A stretch of DNA of 64,000 nucleotides from NCBI GenBank assembly GCA_963674475.2, contig CAXXFQ010000033.1, positions 372,001 to 436,000 of the forward strand, in the 5' to 3' direction. Positions 18,335 to 27,548 of the stretch are shown here, piece after piece (positions within the stretch are counted from its first letter, which is position 1; each line of letters opens with the position of its first letter). Position numbers and translations under genes: made by a program. Below the pieces are notes generated by a model that ran no database searches, was not told where the DNA came from, and saw nothing but the letters and a program-made list of their open reading frames with translations. This DNA comes from CAXXFQ01 sp963674475. GTDB lineage: Bacteria > Planctomycetota > Planctomycetia > Pirellulales > Thermoguttaceae.

Positions 18335-19285
18335 ATGCACCGCCTGTCCATCCGTTTTGTCGCCTTTGGACTCTTGGCCGCCTTCTTCCTGTTTGGCGCC
18401 GTGGGGATTTCCTCAGCTGCGGCAGCGGAACCTGCCAAAAAAGAACCGTTTCGAATGCCCGCGTCCGGCGTGATGTCCGAAGTCAAACCGCAGCGGCAAG
18501 TCGACGAAACCTTCAGCCGACACGATCTGACCGAATTGGAGGTCGTTGATCCCGATTTGGATTGGGCGAAAGGGGTCGTTTTTAGGCATGATATCTGGAC
18601 GTTGCGTTTCGATTACAAGCCGCTCCGGATGATCTGGATCGACGTGCCGCAGAAAAGTGGCAAAGCGCAGCGAAAACCGATCTACTACTTGGTCTATCGG
18701 GTAACGAACGTGCCAATTGCGGACCAGGCCGACCAATCAAAATACGGCTGGATGCACCCGGTTGCCCAGAAAGACGGTTCGTACCAGGTCGCCTTCCAGG
18801 ACCGGCCAATCCGCTTTATTCCGGAACTGGTCCTTGAGTCGCCGGAATTCAAGAAGGCGTATCCCGATCGGGTGATTCCGTTGGCGATGGGCCCGATCCG
18901 AGAGCGGGAGGACCGACGATTGCCCAACTGGGTCGATTCGAAAAAAACCGTTCCCCGTTGCCCGCTTCGCAACTCGGTCGAGATGACCGGCGACATCAAA
19001 CCGGGCGAATCGGTTTGGGGAGTGGCGATGTGGGAAGACCTCGATCCGCGAATCGACAAGATCGACATTTACGTCCAAGGACTCACCAACGCCTATCGGT
19101 GGAAAGACGATCCGGCCAAATTCAAGCCGGGGCAAAAACGCGACGAGTATCGCGAGAAATTTCTCAAGACGTTACGGCTTCATTTCTGGCAGCCGGGCGA
19201 TCAGTACGAACAGGACGAGACCGAACTGCGGATGGGCTATCCGGGCAGCCCCGACCACGATTGGCTTTACCTGCCGCAATTTTAG
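18335..19285 (+). CDS. Secreted protein of unknown function
   Basis: 316 residues with a signal peptide (MHRLSIRFVAFGLLAAFFLFG, cleavage probably after AAAAEP-proximal alanines). The mature part is hydrophilic, with segments RFDYKPLRMIWIDVPQK, YYLVYRVTN and LRLHFWQPGDQYEQDE. It has no cysteines in a binding arrangement and no domain I can name; the style resembles planctomycete-specific exported proteins. The ATG at 18335 is preferred over 18290 because it starts directly at the basic n-region of the signal peptide. It has its own promoter and a strong terminator, so it is probably monocistronic. Confidence 0.8.
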   Translation: MHRLSIRFVAFGLLAAFFLFGAVGISSAAAAEPAKKEPFRMPASGVMSEVKPQRQVDETFSRHDLTELEVVDPDLDWAKGVVFRHDIWTLRFDYKPLRMIWIDVPQKSGKAQRKPIYYLVYRVTNVPIADQADQSKYGWMHPVAQKDGSYQVAFQDRPIRFIPELVLESPEFKKAYPDRVIPLAMGPIREREDRRLPNWVDSKKTVPRCPLRNSVEMTGDIKPGESVWGVAMWEDLDPRIDKIDIYVQGLTNAYRWKDDPAKFKPGQKRDEYREKFLKTLRLHFWQPGDQYEQDETELRMGYPGSPDHDWLYLPQF

Positions 19286-19304
19286 TGGTCCTATACCGTT
19301 GAAA

Positions 19305-19347
19305 TAAAAAAGAGCACGACCGGAAAAAAGGTCGTGCTCTTTTTTTG
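19305..19347 (+). terminator. Strong intrinsic terminator
   Basis: AGAGCACGACC pairs perfectly with GGTCGTGCTCT across an 8-base loop, followed by seven T residues; the A-run on the left also makes it usable from the minus strand. Confidence 0.95.
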
Positions 19348-19479
19348 TGCTAGAGAAGACGGGGAAAGTGGAAACTTTCTTAATGATTTTACATGATTCC
19401 GGGAGTCCGAAGGTCCGCCGTCACCCTTTGGGAGGCAGCTCCAAGCCTGCGGACAATTCCCGGGATCGTGCAACCTTAT

Positions 19480-20583
19480 TTAGTCCACGTCGTAACCAAG
19501 CTTTTCCATTTGCTCTTTGACGCGAGGATAGACACGCATCGCGTTTTTGTAGTAGATCTTCTCGAGGACTTCGCGAGGAAGATTCAGCCCGCGTAGGTCT
19601 TCTTTGCTGCCCCAATAGCCGCCTTTGCCGCGAGGGACCATTTTGTCCGACTCCAGCAGCGCGAAGCAACGGAAATAGCGAGACGGGTAACGGACGTTCT
19701 GTTTCGCGTCGGTCCAGTTGCCCGCATCGGTCCCGAAGAGAATCCGATCGGACCACTCGATCATGAAGGCCCGCAGGTTGTCGCGGCTGGGCCAGTGGAA
19801 GTACTGGAAGGTGGCCGAGAGGTCGACGTACAGGTTCGGGTAGGTCGCCAACAGGTAGCGGAGATAGTCGATCTGGGCGTCCTGAGAGAGGAGCCAAAGC
19901 CCGTGCGCGCCGACCACCTTCAGATTGGGATGGCGTTCCATCAGGTTGGTAAAGGCGACGATTTCTTTCCAGAACAGGGGTGGGGTTTTGAAGTATTTAC
20001 GCCGGTCTCCAAACGGCCCGTTCGGGTCGGCAATATGTAACGAGGCGGCGATCATGCCGATTTCTTCCATCTTGGCAAACGTGGGATCGTTCGCCATGTT
20101 ATCGATATGGGGATACACTTTTTCTTCCGGTTTCAGGTTTCGCCTGGAGGCCGGTCCGGCCCAGATCTTGTAGCCGATGAAGCCCTGTTCGAGACATTTG
20201 GACAACTCTTCCGGCGGCCTTCGCAGTCCCCGATGGGGGAAATAATCGCTGATACAGCAGAGGACACGTCCCTTGGATTTTTCGAAAACGGCATTGTGGT
20301 CTTGGATCGGTTTTTTCCCGAGCCCAAGATCGATCCAGAGGGCCAGGTCGACTTGATGCTCTTTTTGCAAAAGATCGCGGACTTCCAGGTAGTTGGCGAT
20401 CGCGGCCGGGTCTTCGCACAAGTGGGTGTGGACGTCGATCCGCGGGATGTCGGGGTAGGCGGTTACCATCTCGGCCATCTCGGCCGTTTGGGCCCAGAGC
20501 GAACGGGCACCGAGGAGCATGGCAAAAACGATTGCGAGAAAGAGGCCGATTTTTGATGGGCCAGAACGGGCTGTTTTTTTCAT
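19480..20583 (-). CDS. Secreted amidohydrolase-family metal-dependent hydrolase
   Basis: 367 residues. Signal peptide to about residue 32 (ending LWAQ), then an amidohydrolase_2-type TIM barrel: metal-binding HTH in IPRIDVHTHLCEDPA, SLHIADPNG, the histidine of KVVGAHGLWLL, and the Asp of DRILFGTDAGNW. Family members act as decarboxylases or hydrolases on aromatic or carboxylated compounds. Export is unusual for decarboxylases but common among planctomycete members. Start at the ATG at 20583 with GGAG about 9 bases upstream. Monocistronic as far as visible. Confidence 0.85.
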   Translation of the reverse strand: MKKTARSGPSKIGLFLAIVFAMLLGARSLWAQTAEMAEMVTAYPDIPRIDVHTHLCEDPAAIANYLEVRDLLQKEHQVDLALWIDLGLGKKPIQDHNAVFEKSKGRVLCCISDYFPHRGLRRPPEELSKCLEQGFIGYKIWAGPASRRNLKPEEKVYPHIDNMANDPTFAKMEEIGMIAASLHIADPNGPFGDRRKYFKTPPLFWKEIVAFTNLMERHPNLKVVGAHGLWLLSQDAQIDYLRYLLATYPNLYVDLSATFQYFHWPSRDNLRAFMIEWSDRILFGTDAGNWTDAKQNVRYPSRYFRCFALLESDKMVPRGKGGYWGSKEDLRGLNLPREVLEKIYYKNAMRVYPRVKEQMEKLGYDVD

Positions 20584-21139
20584 GGCAGAAAACTCCAAGG
20601 GGGATAAAATTAGGTGAGAGGGAAAGCAAGCAGGTCAGGTCGGGAAAGGCAGGGTCGAGGGTTACGTAGGCTAAAATCGTGTGACCATGGATGACGACAA
20701 AACCTAAATTTAGACTATTCGATATTCGATCAGATGTCAAATATCCCGCAATTGGGGGGTGTCGGTAACGACAGGCCGATCGGCCGATTTGCCCCCCTGA
20801 CGGTGTATATTTACCCCCGCTTGTTGGGTCCAGAGCCTGCTTGGCAGAGCTGGAGTGGAAAAAAAGGAAAATCGGTCCCAATCGGATTCAAGGAACTTGA
20901 CGGAATGGGCGATTGGGTGTAAAAAGGAAGTTTTCTGGAAACTGGGGGGGAGTCTCTCTTGAGAAATGGCTCAGGGTTGCCCCTTTTTTGATAGAATTAA
21001 GATAGGAAAATACTTAGAGGTCGTTCTTCCAGGTCGCATTGGGCGGCGATTTTTTGGTGCGTAGAGTCGGCAGATTGATTCCGCATCGGCGATTCTTGGA
21101 GTTTTGAGGACGGCTTTGTTGCTTTGAGAGGATAGACTG
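20584..21139. other. Intergenic region with a possible three-way-junction fold
   Basis: GGGGGG (20754-20759) can pair with CCCCCC (20792-20797), enclosing two adjacent hairpins: TGTCG-GTAA-CGACA with a GNRA-type loop (20760-20773) and GGCC-GATC-GGCC (20774-20785). It lies between the divergent amidohydrolase and rpmA genes. No gene is supported. The rest must contain both promoters. Confidence 0.4.
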
Positions 21140-21391
21140 ATGGCGCATAAAAAAGGTCAAGGTTCCAGTCGTAACGGTCGCGATTCCAACGCCCAACGAC
21201 GTGGTGTGAAGCGGTTTGGTGGAGAAGCGGTCCGTGCCGGGAACATTCTGGTTCGCCAGGTGGGCAATAAGTTCCATCCGGGCAAGGGCGTCGGCCAAGG
21301 CAATGACTACACGCTCTTCGCGCTGGTCGATGGCCAGGTCCAATTCGATCGCGGCGGACGTCGGATTAATATCGTCACCTCGTCGAACTAG
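21140..21391 (+). CDS. rpmA: 50S ribosomal protein L27
   Basis: 83-residue large-subunit protein near the peptidyl-transferase centre. It begins MAHKKGQGSSRNGRDSNAQR and contains AGNILVRQ and FHPGKGVGQGNDYTLFAL, all family hallmarks, without the N-terminal extension found in Firmicutes. GAGAGGA lies upstream of the ATG. The usual neighbour rplU (L21) is absent directly upstream, and obg follows only after a terminator and a repeat block. Confidence 0.97.
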   Translation: MAHKKGQGSSRNGRDSNAQRRGVKRFGGEAVRAGNILVRQVGNKFHPGKGVGQGNDYTLFALVDGQVQFDRGGRRINIVTSSN

Positions 21392-21492
21392 AGCGGGTCC
21401 GGAGTGGCCTAGGCGTGGGACGGTCTCGAATGAAACCGGCTGTGGTCGAGGTTCTTGGATTCGAAACGAGTGAAGCAGGTATAAACGGATAC

Positions 21493-21530
21493 AAAAAGGG
21501 ATGGTCCTTTGAGGGCCGTCCCGTTTTTTT
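21493..21530 (+). terminator. Intrinsic terminator after rpmA
   Basis: GGGATGGTCC (21498-21507) pairs with GGGCCGTCCC (21513-21522) using G-U wobbles, followed by GTTTTTTT. Confidence 0.85.
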
Positions 21531-21663
21531 AGGAATCGTCGGTCTGGCCAAGAGGTTTTTTGTCGCTACGAGCGAGCTTTTCCGAGACGAAAAAACTCAG
21601 AAAACAGAACCGCCTAGCCGCCCTCCACCGGGATTTTCAGAGTGCGGCTAATTCCTTTCAATA

Positions 21664-21892
21664 GATACTAGCGACCAACGGGAGCGGGTTTTAATCAGTG
21701 GCGTGGAAACGCCAGTCCGGCCGCGGGCCCTGCCCGCCGACCAATGGGAGCGGCTTCACACTTCGGTGCGGAAGCACCGGTCCGGTCGCGGCTCCTAGCC
21801 GTCTCCACTTGGATATTCAGAGTGGAGGAAAACTCTTCAAGGGATACTAGCGACCAACGGGAGCGGGTTCAACGTTCCGGTGCGGTAGCACC
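21664..21892 (+). repeat. Dispersed F-E repeat, three units (site R1)
   Basis: Three units of the F-E family. F copies, GATACTAGCGACCAACGGG and onward, lie at 21664-21690 and 21843-21869, with a degraded copy near 21737-21755. E hairpins lie at 21700-21713 (GGCGT-GGAA-ACGCC), 21765-21778 (GGTGC-GGAA-GCACC) and 21879-21892 (GGTGC-GGTA-GCACC). The base pairs of the first E stem differ from the others while pairing is kept. The last hairpin ends 8 bases before the obg start codon. Confidence 0.9.
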
Positions 21893-21900
21893 AAGAAAAA

Positions 21901-22902
21901 ATGTTTGTTGATGAAGTTGAAATTTTGGTTGAGGCGGGCAAAGGGGGTGACGGTTGCGTCAGTTTCCGGCGTGAGAAATTTATCCCGCGCGGCGGCCCGG
22001 ACGGTGGCGACGGAGGTCACGGTGGCAGTGTGATCCTGGTTGCCGAGGAAGGGGTGGATAATCTGACCCCTTTGATTCATCGCAAGCAGTGGAAGGCCCG
22101 AAGTGGGCAGCAGGGGCGCGGGGCGAAGTGTCACGGCGCTTCGGCCGCCGATATGATCATCCCGGTTCCGCCGGGGACCATAGTCCATGACGCGAAACAC
22201 GGTTTCGTTTTGAAAGATTTGGTCGAAGCGGGCGATCGGGTCGTCGTGGCGCAAGGCGGCCACGGCGGGAAGGGGAACGTCCGGTTTAAATCGTCGGTTA
22301 ACCGGGCACCGCGTCACGCGACGACCGGCACGCCGGGCGAGTCTCGCCGTTTGCGTCTGGAATTGAAGGTGATCGCCGACGTCGGCCTGGTCGGCAAGCC
22401 GAACGCGGGAAAGAGCACGCTGTTGAGTCGACTCTCGCGAGCCCGGCCGGAGATCGCGGCGTATCCGTTTACGACGAAGCATCCGAATTTGGGTCGGGTT
22501 CAAATCGACTTCGAGCGAACGTTCGTCATGGCCGACATCCCGGGTCTGATTGAAGGGGCCCACGACGGGGTCGGACTGGGCCATGAGTTTCTGCGACACA
22601 TTCAGAGAGCGGGGATCCTGGTCCACCTGATAGAGCCGGACCCGACCGATCAGACCGATCCGCTGGAAAACTATCGTTCGATCCGGGACGAGCTGACGTT
22701 GTACGATAAGCAGCTGGGCCAACGTCCGGAGATTGTGGCCGTGACGAAAGCCGACCTGCCGCAAGCGTCCGAGGTTCGCGACCAGCTGGCCGAAGTCTGC
22801 GAAGGCGAAGTGTTTTTAATCTCTGCCGTCACGGGCGAAGGGCTCAACCGCCTGGTCGGCCGCATCACACAAGCACTGGCCCCCGAAGACAGCGGCTGGT
22901 AA
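21901..22902 (+). CDS. obg: Obg/CgtA ribosome-assembly GTPase
   Basis: 333-residue GTPase acting in 50S maturation and stress response. The glycine-rich Obg fold covers residues 1-158 (MFVDEVEILVEAGKGGDGCV, GGPDGGDGGHGGSV). The G domain has G1 GKPNAGKST, G3 DIPGLIEGAHDGVGLGH and G4 VTKADLP. There is no C-terminal OCT domain, as in many minimal members. No Shine-Dalgarno site precedes the ATG; instead the leader is an E hairpin followed by AAGAAAAA, both part of the repeat block, which is unusual for an essential gene. Confidence 0.96.
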   Translation: MFVDEVEILVEAGKGGDGCVSFRREKFIPRGGPDGGDGGHGGSVILVAEEGVDNLTPLIHRKQWKARSGQQGRGAKCHGASAADMIIPVPPGTIVHDAKHGFVLKDLVEAGDRVVVAQGGHGGKGNVRFKSSVNRAPRHATTGTPGESRRLRLELKVIADVGLVGKPNAGKSTLLSRLSRARPEIAAYPFTTKHPNLGRVQIDFERTFVMADIPGLIEGAHDGVGLGHEFLRHIQRAGILVHLIEPDPTDQTDPLENYRSIRDELTLYDKQLGQRPEIVAVTKADLPQASEVRDQLAEVCEGEVFLISAVTGEGLNRLVGRITQALAPEDSGW

Positions 22903-23113
22903 TCTCACGCGGCTTTTCAATAACCCGCCCGCGAAAAGGGGCCATCTTCCGGCTTTTTTCTTGCTTCACGCCGACAGCGGTTCCCTTTCATTTCCTTTGT
23001 GCCTTGTGGAGTTATGTATTCCGTACCCCCCCTCTTCCCTAGGAATGACCACTTTGCTACAAAGTAAATGAAGTTTTTTCCTTCGTCAAGCAAACGGGTT
23101 AAGGAGATGAAGC

Positions 23114-24067
23114 GTGGCCGTTTTTGATATCTTCTCGAAGCGACAACGATTACAGAACGGGGAAACGCCAGAAGTTTATGTTTACGATACTATCCCTGAC
23201 GAGTTGCGAGTTCAAATATTATATGCACTTTCTGATGCAGTAGAGTTCATTTGCGATATAACTGTTCCTATGTACCGAGCTGCAGGTACAGAAGGAGAGG
23301 ATTGCTTTGCGCAAGCTTGTCTAATTTTGCATCGAGAACTCGGTAAGATTCCATTATGTCAGTTTAAATCTCAATCCTCTGGGACCAAGAAGCAAAAACT
23401 CCGAGAAGAGTTTCTTGCATTCTTTCAGTATTGTGAAAAAGACCACTTTCTTGATTGCATCGAAGTAGTAATGTACATAATTAAAGAAGCTGAGCGGGAG
23501 CAACTTCTTTCTGGTGAGTGCAATGCAAGTACTGTTGCATCTGAGATGAATACTCGCTTTAAAGAGCACGGCGTTGGCTACCAGTATGAGTCAGGCCAAA
23601 TCATTGTCTTGACGAATTCCGTCCTCCATTCTGAGGCGGTTAAGCCTGCACTAACTTTGCTGTGGGATCCCGATTTTGAGGGAGCTAACGAAGAATATCT
23701 CAAGGCTCATGGTCATTATAAAGAGGGACGATATTCAGAATGCCTGGTCGATTGCTCGAAAGCATTTGAGAGCACGATGAAGATTATCTGTGATTTGAAT
23801 CGGTGGGACTATAAAGCAAATTCTTCGGCGAGTAATTTAATTAAGGCATGTTTGGATAACAATTTAATTCCCACTTTCAGCCAAGAACAGCTGACCGCCT
23901 TAAGGATGCTTTTTAAAAGTGGGGTTCCGACGATTCGCAACAAGCAGGCGGCACACGGGCAAGGGGGCGATCAGCATGAAGTTCCACAATATCTGGCTCA
24001 GTACGCTCTTCACCTCACCGCCGCAAACATAGTTTTGCTCGTTCAGGCCCACAAAAATCTCCAGTAA
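23114..24067 (+). CDS. STM4504/CBY_0614-type HEPN protein, likely abortive-infection related
   Basis: 317 residues. The N-terminus MAVFDIFSKRQRLQNGE and DTIPDELRVQI match the STM4504/CBY_0614 family as I remember it. The C-terminal part, KAFESTMKIICDLNRWDY through IRNKQAAHGQGGDQHEVP, is a HEPN-like segment in which RNKQAAH provides the R-x(4-6)-H RNase motif seen in Abi and toxin HEPN domains. The GTG start has a strong AAGGAG upstream. The gene is clearly richer in A/T, especially at third positions, than its neighbours, which suggests recent transfer. No partner antitoxin or methylase is adjacent; defence function is inference. Confidence 0.75.
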   Translation: MAVFDIFSKRQRLQNGETPEVYVYDTIPDELRVQILYALSDAVEFICDITVPMYRAAGTEGEDCFAQACLILHRELGKIPLCQFKSQSSGTKKQKLREEFLAFFQYCEKDHFLDCIEVVMYIIKEAEREQLLSGECNASTVASEMNTRFKEHGVGYQYESGQIIVLTNSVLHSEAVKPALTLLWDPDFEGANEEYLKAHGHYKEGRYSECLVDCSKAFESTMKIICDLNRWDYKANSSASNLIKACLDNNLIPTFSQEQLTALRMLFKSGVPTIRNKQAAHGQGGDQHEVPQYLAQYALHLTAANIVLLVQAHKNLQ

Positions 24068-24475
24068 TGCTTAAATGCCAAACGGTAGAAAAAATTGCCT
24101 CTTTGCGATTTAGGCCAATCTACCGAGCCGGGGGCTTTGGTGATGTTGCTGACTGCTCTTCTTGGCATTCTCGCCCTCGTTCGCCGACGTTGAACCTTCT
24201 GAAAAAAACGGTGACTTGGCCGGGTCGTTTCATAGAAAACCCCACTTGGCGGGGGAACTTCCTCTTCTCCCCCGTCTGGGCCCTTGTTCGACGGTAGCCG
24301 GACTGGTAGAATTGGCCTGTTTTGGGTGTTTTCATGCCCATTCTCGTTGGAAGCGACACGTTCTCCTGCACGCCCAGGGACGCCCAGCTTCATACGAGAA
24401 CGCGTATCAGGTCGATTGTCGGCCTGGAAGCAAACCTGCCATGAACCGTTTTCGCGCTAGAAGAGGACTTAAACC
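24068..24475. other. Intergenic region before purA
   Basis: No gene, repeat or clear hairpin seen; several small open frames have no ribosome sites. Confidence 0.4.
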
Positions 24476-25768
24476 GTGCCAGTTACTTGTGTTATCGGTC
24501 TGCAATGGGGGGACGAAGCCAAGGGGAAGATCGTCGACCTTTTGACCCAAAAGCATGAACTTTGCGTCCGCTATCAGGGTGGCTCGAACGCCGGCCATAC
24601 GGTCGTCTTTGGCGGCGAAAGCTACAAACTGTCCCTCGTGCCCAGCGGGATCTTCCACCCCGGCGTTAAATGCGTCATCACCGGCGGCGTCGTACTCAAC
24701 CCGGCCAGCTTCCTCGGCGAACTCGACGGCCTGGCCAAGCGGGGAATCGAGATCGACGACAAGCTCATGCTCAGCGATCGGGCCCATGTGGTCATGCCGT
24801 GGCACTTCGAGGAAGACCGGCTGCTGAACGTCATGTGCACCGGCGGCGAGGCGATCGGCACGACAATGCGCGGGATCGGCCCCTGCTATCGCGATAAGGT
24901 CGGTCGCTCGCTGGCCGTCCGGTTGGGCGACCTCTATCGAGATGGGTTCGCCGATCAGATCGCTCGAATCGTCGAAGCGAAACGGTCGATTATCGCCGGG
25001 CTCGGCGCGAAGCCGGAAGAGATTACCCTCGACGCCGATGCGATCGTCAAAGAGTATCAGGGCTACGCCGAACGACTTCGATCGTGTGTCGGCGATACGA
25101 CCGCGTACCTGCTCGACGCCGTCGAAGCGGAGAAAAAAATCCTCTTCGAAGGGGCCCAAGGGGCGTTGCTCGATATCGACCACGGGACGTTTCCGTTTGT
25201 CACCAGCAGCAACAGTTCAGGCGTCGGCGTTTCGGGCGGCTCGGGCGTCCCGCCTCGTTATATCGAGCGCGTGATCGGCATCCTCAAGGCGTACACGACC
25301 CGCGTCGGTGGCGGACCGTTCCCGACCGAACAGGACAACGAGATCGGCCAGCATATCCGCGACATGGGCAACGAGTACGGCACCGTCACCAAGCGTCCAC
25401 GGCGTTGCGGTTGGTTCGACGCGGTGGCCGCTCGCTACACGGCACGGCTCAGTGGGGTCGACCGGCTGGCGATCATGTTGGTCGACGTTTTGAGTGAACT
25501 GCCCGAACTGAAAATCTGTACCGCGTACAAGCTCGACGGAAAGACGATCACCGATTTCCCGAGCATGGCGGAGGACCTGCGTCGAGTCGAGCCGGTGTAC
25601 GAGACGTTGCCCGGTTGGCAGCAGGACATTTCAGACGCCCGGACGTGGGACGCACTGCCCGAAAACGCCCAGAAGTACCTGACTCGGATCAGCGAGATTC
25701 TGGGTCGGAAGATTGGCGTCGTTTCGATCGGTCCCGATCGCGAGCAGACGATCGTGATCGACGTGTAA
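24476..25768 (+). CDS. purA: Adenylosuccinate synthetase
   Basis: 430-residue enzyme that joins IMP and aspartate using GTP in the first step from IMP to AMP. Signature GLQWGDEAKGKIVDLL and GGSNAGHTVVFGG near the N-terminus, GTTMRGIGPCYRDK, FEGAQGALLDIDHGTFPFVT and the C-terminal GPDREQTI are all present; full length. GTG start with AGAGGA upstream. Its 3' flank carries the A-B-C-D element R2. Confidence 0.97.
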   Translation: MPVTCVIGLQWGDEAKGKIVDLLTQKHELCVRYQGGSNAGHTVVFGGESYKLSLVPSGIFHPGVKCVITGGVVLNPASFLGELDGLAKRGIEIDDKLMLSDRAHVVMPWHFEEDRLLNVMCTGGEAIGTTMRGIGPCYRDKVGRSLAVRLGDLYRDGFADQIARIVEAKRSIIAGLGAKPEEITLDADAIVKEYQGYAERLRSCVGDTTAYLLDAVEAEKKILFEGAQGALLDIDHGTFPFVTSSNSSGVGVSGGSGVPPRYIERVIGILKAYTTRVGGGPFPTEQDNEIGQHIRDMGNEYGTVTKRPRRCGWFDAVAARYTARLSGVDRLAIMLVDVLSELPELKICTAYKLDGKTITDFPSMAEDLRRVEPVYETLPGWQQDISDARTWDALPENAQKYLTRISEILGRKIGVVSIGPDREQTIVIDV

Positions 25769-25925
25769 AAGAGAAGAAATAAAAAAAGAAATAAGAACAA
25801 AAAAGAGCGATTGCGAAGCAATCGCGCTCCAAAAAGTTTTTGAAGGGGAGCATGAGGGGAAACAATTTTCAAAATGTTTCCCCTCATACCAAAAAACACA
25901 GGCGACGGCCTTGGCCGTCGCTCCT
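25769..25925 (+). repeat. Composite 3'-end hairpin element A-B-C-D (site R2)
   Basis: After the purA stop comes an A-rich purine tract, then hairpin A (GAGCGATTGC-GAA-GCAATCGCGCTC, 25805-25829), module B (CCAAAAAGTTTTTG), palindrome C (GAGGGGAAACA..TGTTTCCCCTC, 25855-25886) and hairpin D (GCGACGGCC-TT-GGCCGTCGC, about 25902-25921), followed by a T-rich stretch. The orientation matches purA. D probably terminates transcription. Confidence 0.9.
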
Positions 25926-26095
25926 TCTTTTTCTTGACGCTTTGAGAACAAGAACGCGATTTTTACACGATGGACGCAAAACCCTCTTTCCGATGCGTTC
26001 CGGTTGGCGTTTAACGTGAGATTTTTCCCAGAAGCGTTTGGACTCTCGCGAAGTGGCAGATAGAAACGGCGGGGTATCCGTTATTCCAAGAAAAA

Positions 26096-26251
26096 GGTGT
26101 GACGGCTGCGCTGTCACCTGTATTTCTGAAATGAGAGGGGACATTTTGAAAATTGTCCCCTCTCAAACTCTCCCCTCAAAAACTTTTTGGACCGGGATTG
26201 CTTCGCAATCCCTCTTTTCTTGTGTTCTTTTTGTTTCTTTGTTTTTGTTTT
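26096..26251 (-). repeat. Composite 3'-end hairpin element A-B-C-D (site R3)
   Basis: On the minus strand, directly after the epimerase stop: an A-rich purine tract (26251-26213), hairpin A (GGGATTGC-GAA-GCAATCCC, 26212-26194), module B, palindrome C (GAGAGGGGACA..TGTCCCCTCTC, 26164-26133) and hairpin D (GTGACAGC-GCA-GCCGTCAC, 26117-26099), then T-rich sequence. Same order and same relation to the upstream gene as R2, but on the opposite strand. Confidence 0.9.
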
Positions 26252-27493
26252 CTACTGTTTTTCTTTTTCTTCCAGCAACTTCCAGCACACCAACTGCATC
26301 CGCGGCAAGTGAAACGGCCCCTTCCAAAGGTTCCCCTTCAGATCGACCGAAACCCGCCCGTCCCGATGCAAATAACCGTACCACTCCCCGTGCTCCGCGT
26401 CGGGAAAGTGACCATACGCCCAGTCGTGAACCTGCCGGTGCCGGCGGGCATATTTCTCGTCGCCGGTTAAAAGGTAGGCCAACAGGGTCGCGATAATCGT
26501 CTCGTTGTGCGGCCACCAGAACTTCATGTCGTGCCAATACTCTTGGACCGGGCCGTCGTCAAGATCGCGGAAATAAAAGATCCCGCCGTCCTGCCGGTCC
26601 CAGCCACGCTCCCACATCCAATCGAGCATCGTCGTGCCCATCTCGATCCATTGCGAGTCACCCCGATGTCGACCCTCGTTCATCACGAACCAGGCCGCCT
26701 CGATTGCGTGGCCCGGGTTCAAGGTCCGCCCGTCGAAATGGTCGAGGATCTCTCCGTCGGGACCGACCGATTCCATGACGCACTTGAGATCGGGCTTGAA
26801 AAAATAACGTCGGATCTGGTCGATCGCCCCGTCGATCCGTTCGTCCGCCTCGGCCAAGCCGATCGAGTCGCGTAACTCGGCGGCGGTCACGAGCGTGATC
26901 ATCGGCACGCTGATCGACTGCATCGGTCGCGTGTCGGTAAACTTCGGCGCGGCGCGACCGGGAATCGTGTGATGGTCGACAAACGCTTGGAACAACTCGG
27001 CAGCCCGCTTGGCATATTTCTCGTCGCCGGTCGCCTTGGCGTACTCCCCAAACGCGATCGCCGCGAACGATTCGCCAAACGCGTAACGCCGCTTGCGGAT
27101 CGGGCGACCGTCGCGCGTGACGTGAAACCACATTCGACCGTCCGCCGGATCAAAACCGAACCGTTCGAGAAACTCGATCCCGTGTCCGGCCAATTCGAGC
27201 CATTCCTCGCGCGGCTGGACCGTATTGTAAAGCTCGCCCAACAGCCAAGTAAAACGGCCCTGTTGCCAGATCCCCTTATCGTCGTCCAGCAACGTTCCGT
27301 CACGACCCCGCATGGTCAAAAAACCGCCCTGTTCCCGATCGACCGCTTGGGGAATCCAAAACGGCAGCGTGTCCTCCAAAAGCCCGTCGCGATAGACGGA
27401 CATCAATTTTTTCCGACCGTCCGAATCGGCAATCGTCGAGGGGGAGCCAGCGTCATTTTGACAATCTTGCCGAGAGTTTTTTTCGTTTGACAT
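26252..27493 (-). CDS. N-acylglucosamine 2-epimerase family protein (sialic-acid pathway)
   Basis: 413-residue (alpha/alpha)6-barrel epimerase of the AGE/renin-binding-protein family. It shows WFHVTRDGRPIRKRRYAFGE, the catalytic-histidine motifs LNPGHAIEAAWF and FWWPHNETIIA, and EWYGYLHRDG. Next to an N-acetylneuraminate lyase, the likely reaction is N-acetylmannosamine to N-acetylglucosamine; the fold alone would also allow cellobiose 2-epimerase. The ATG at 27493 lies 55 bases after the lyase stop, consistent with one transcript. The ribosome site is weak. Confidence 0.88.
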   Translation of the reverse strand: MSNEKNSRQDCQNDAGSPSTIADSDGRKKLMSVYRDGLLEDTLPFWIPQAVDREQGGFLTMRGRDGTLLDDDKGIWQQGRFTWLLGELYNTVQPREEWLELAGHGIEFLERFGFDPADGRMWFHVTRDGRPIRKRRYAFGESFAAIAFGEYAKATGDEKYAKRAAELFQAFVDHHTIPGRAAPKFTDTRPMQSISVPMITLVTAAELRDSIGLAEADERIDGAIDQIRRYFFKPDLKCVMESVGPDGEILDHFDGRTLNPGHAIEAAWFVMNEGRHRGDSQWIEMGTTMLDWMWERGWDRQDGGIFYFRDLDDGPVQEYWHDMKFWWPHNETIIATLLAYLLTGDEKYARRHRQVHDWAYGHFPDAEHGEWYGYLHRDGRVSVDLKGNLWKGPFHLPRMQLVCWKLLEEKEKQ

Positions 27494-27548
27494 GATATGG
27501 GAGTGATCTTTCTTCAACCGTCTGGGGGCACCAAGTCCTACAAAAAAA

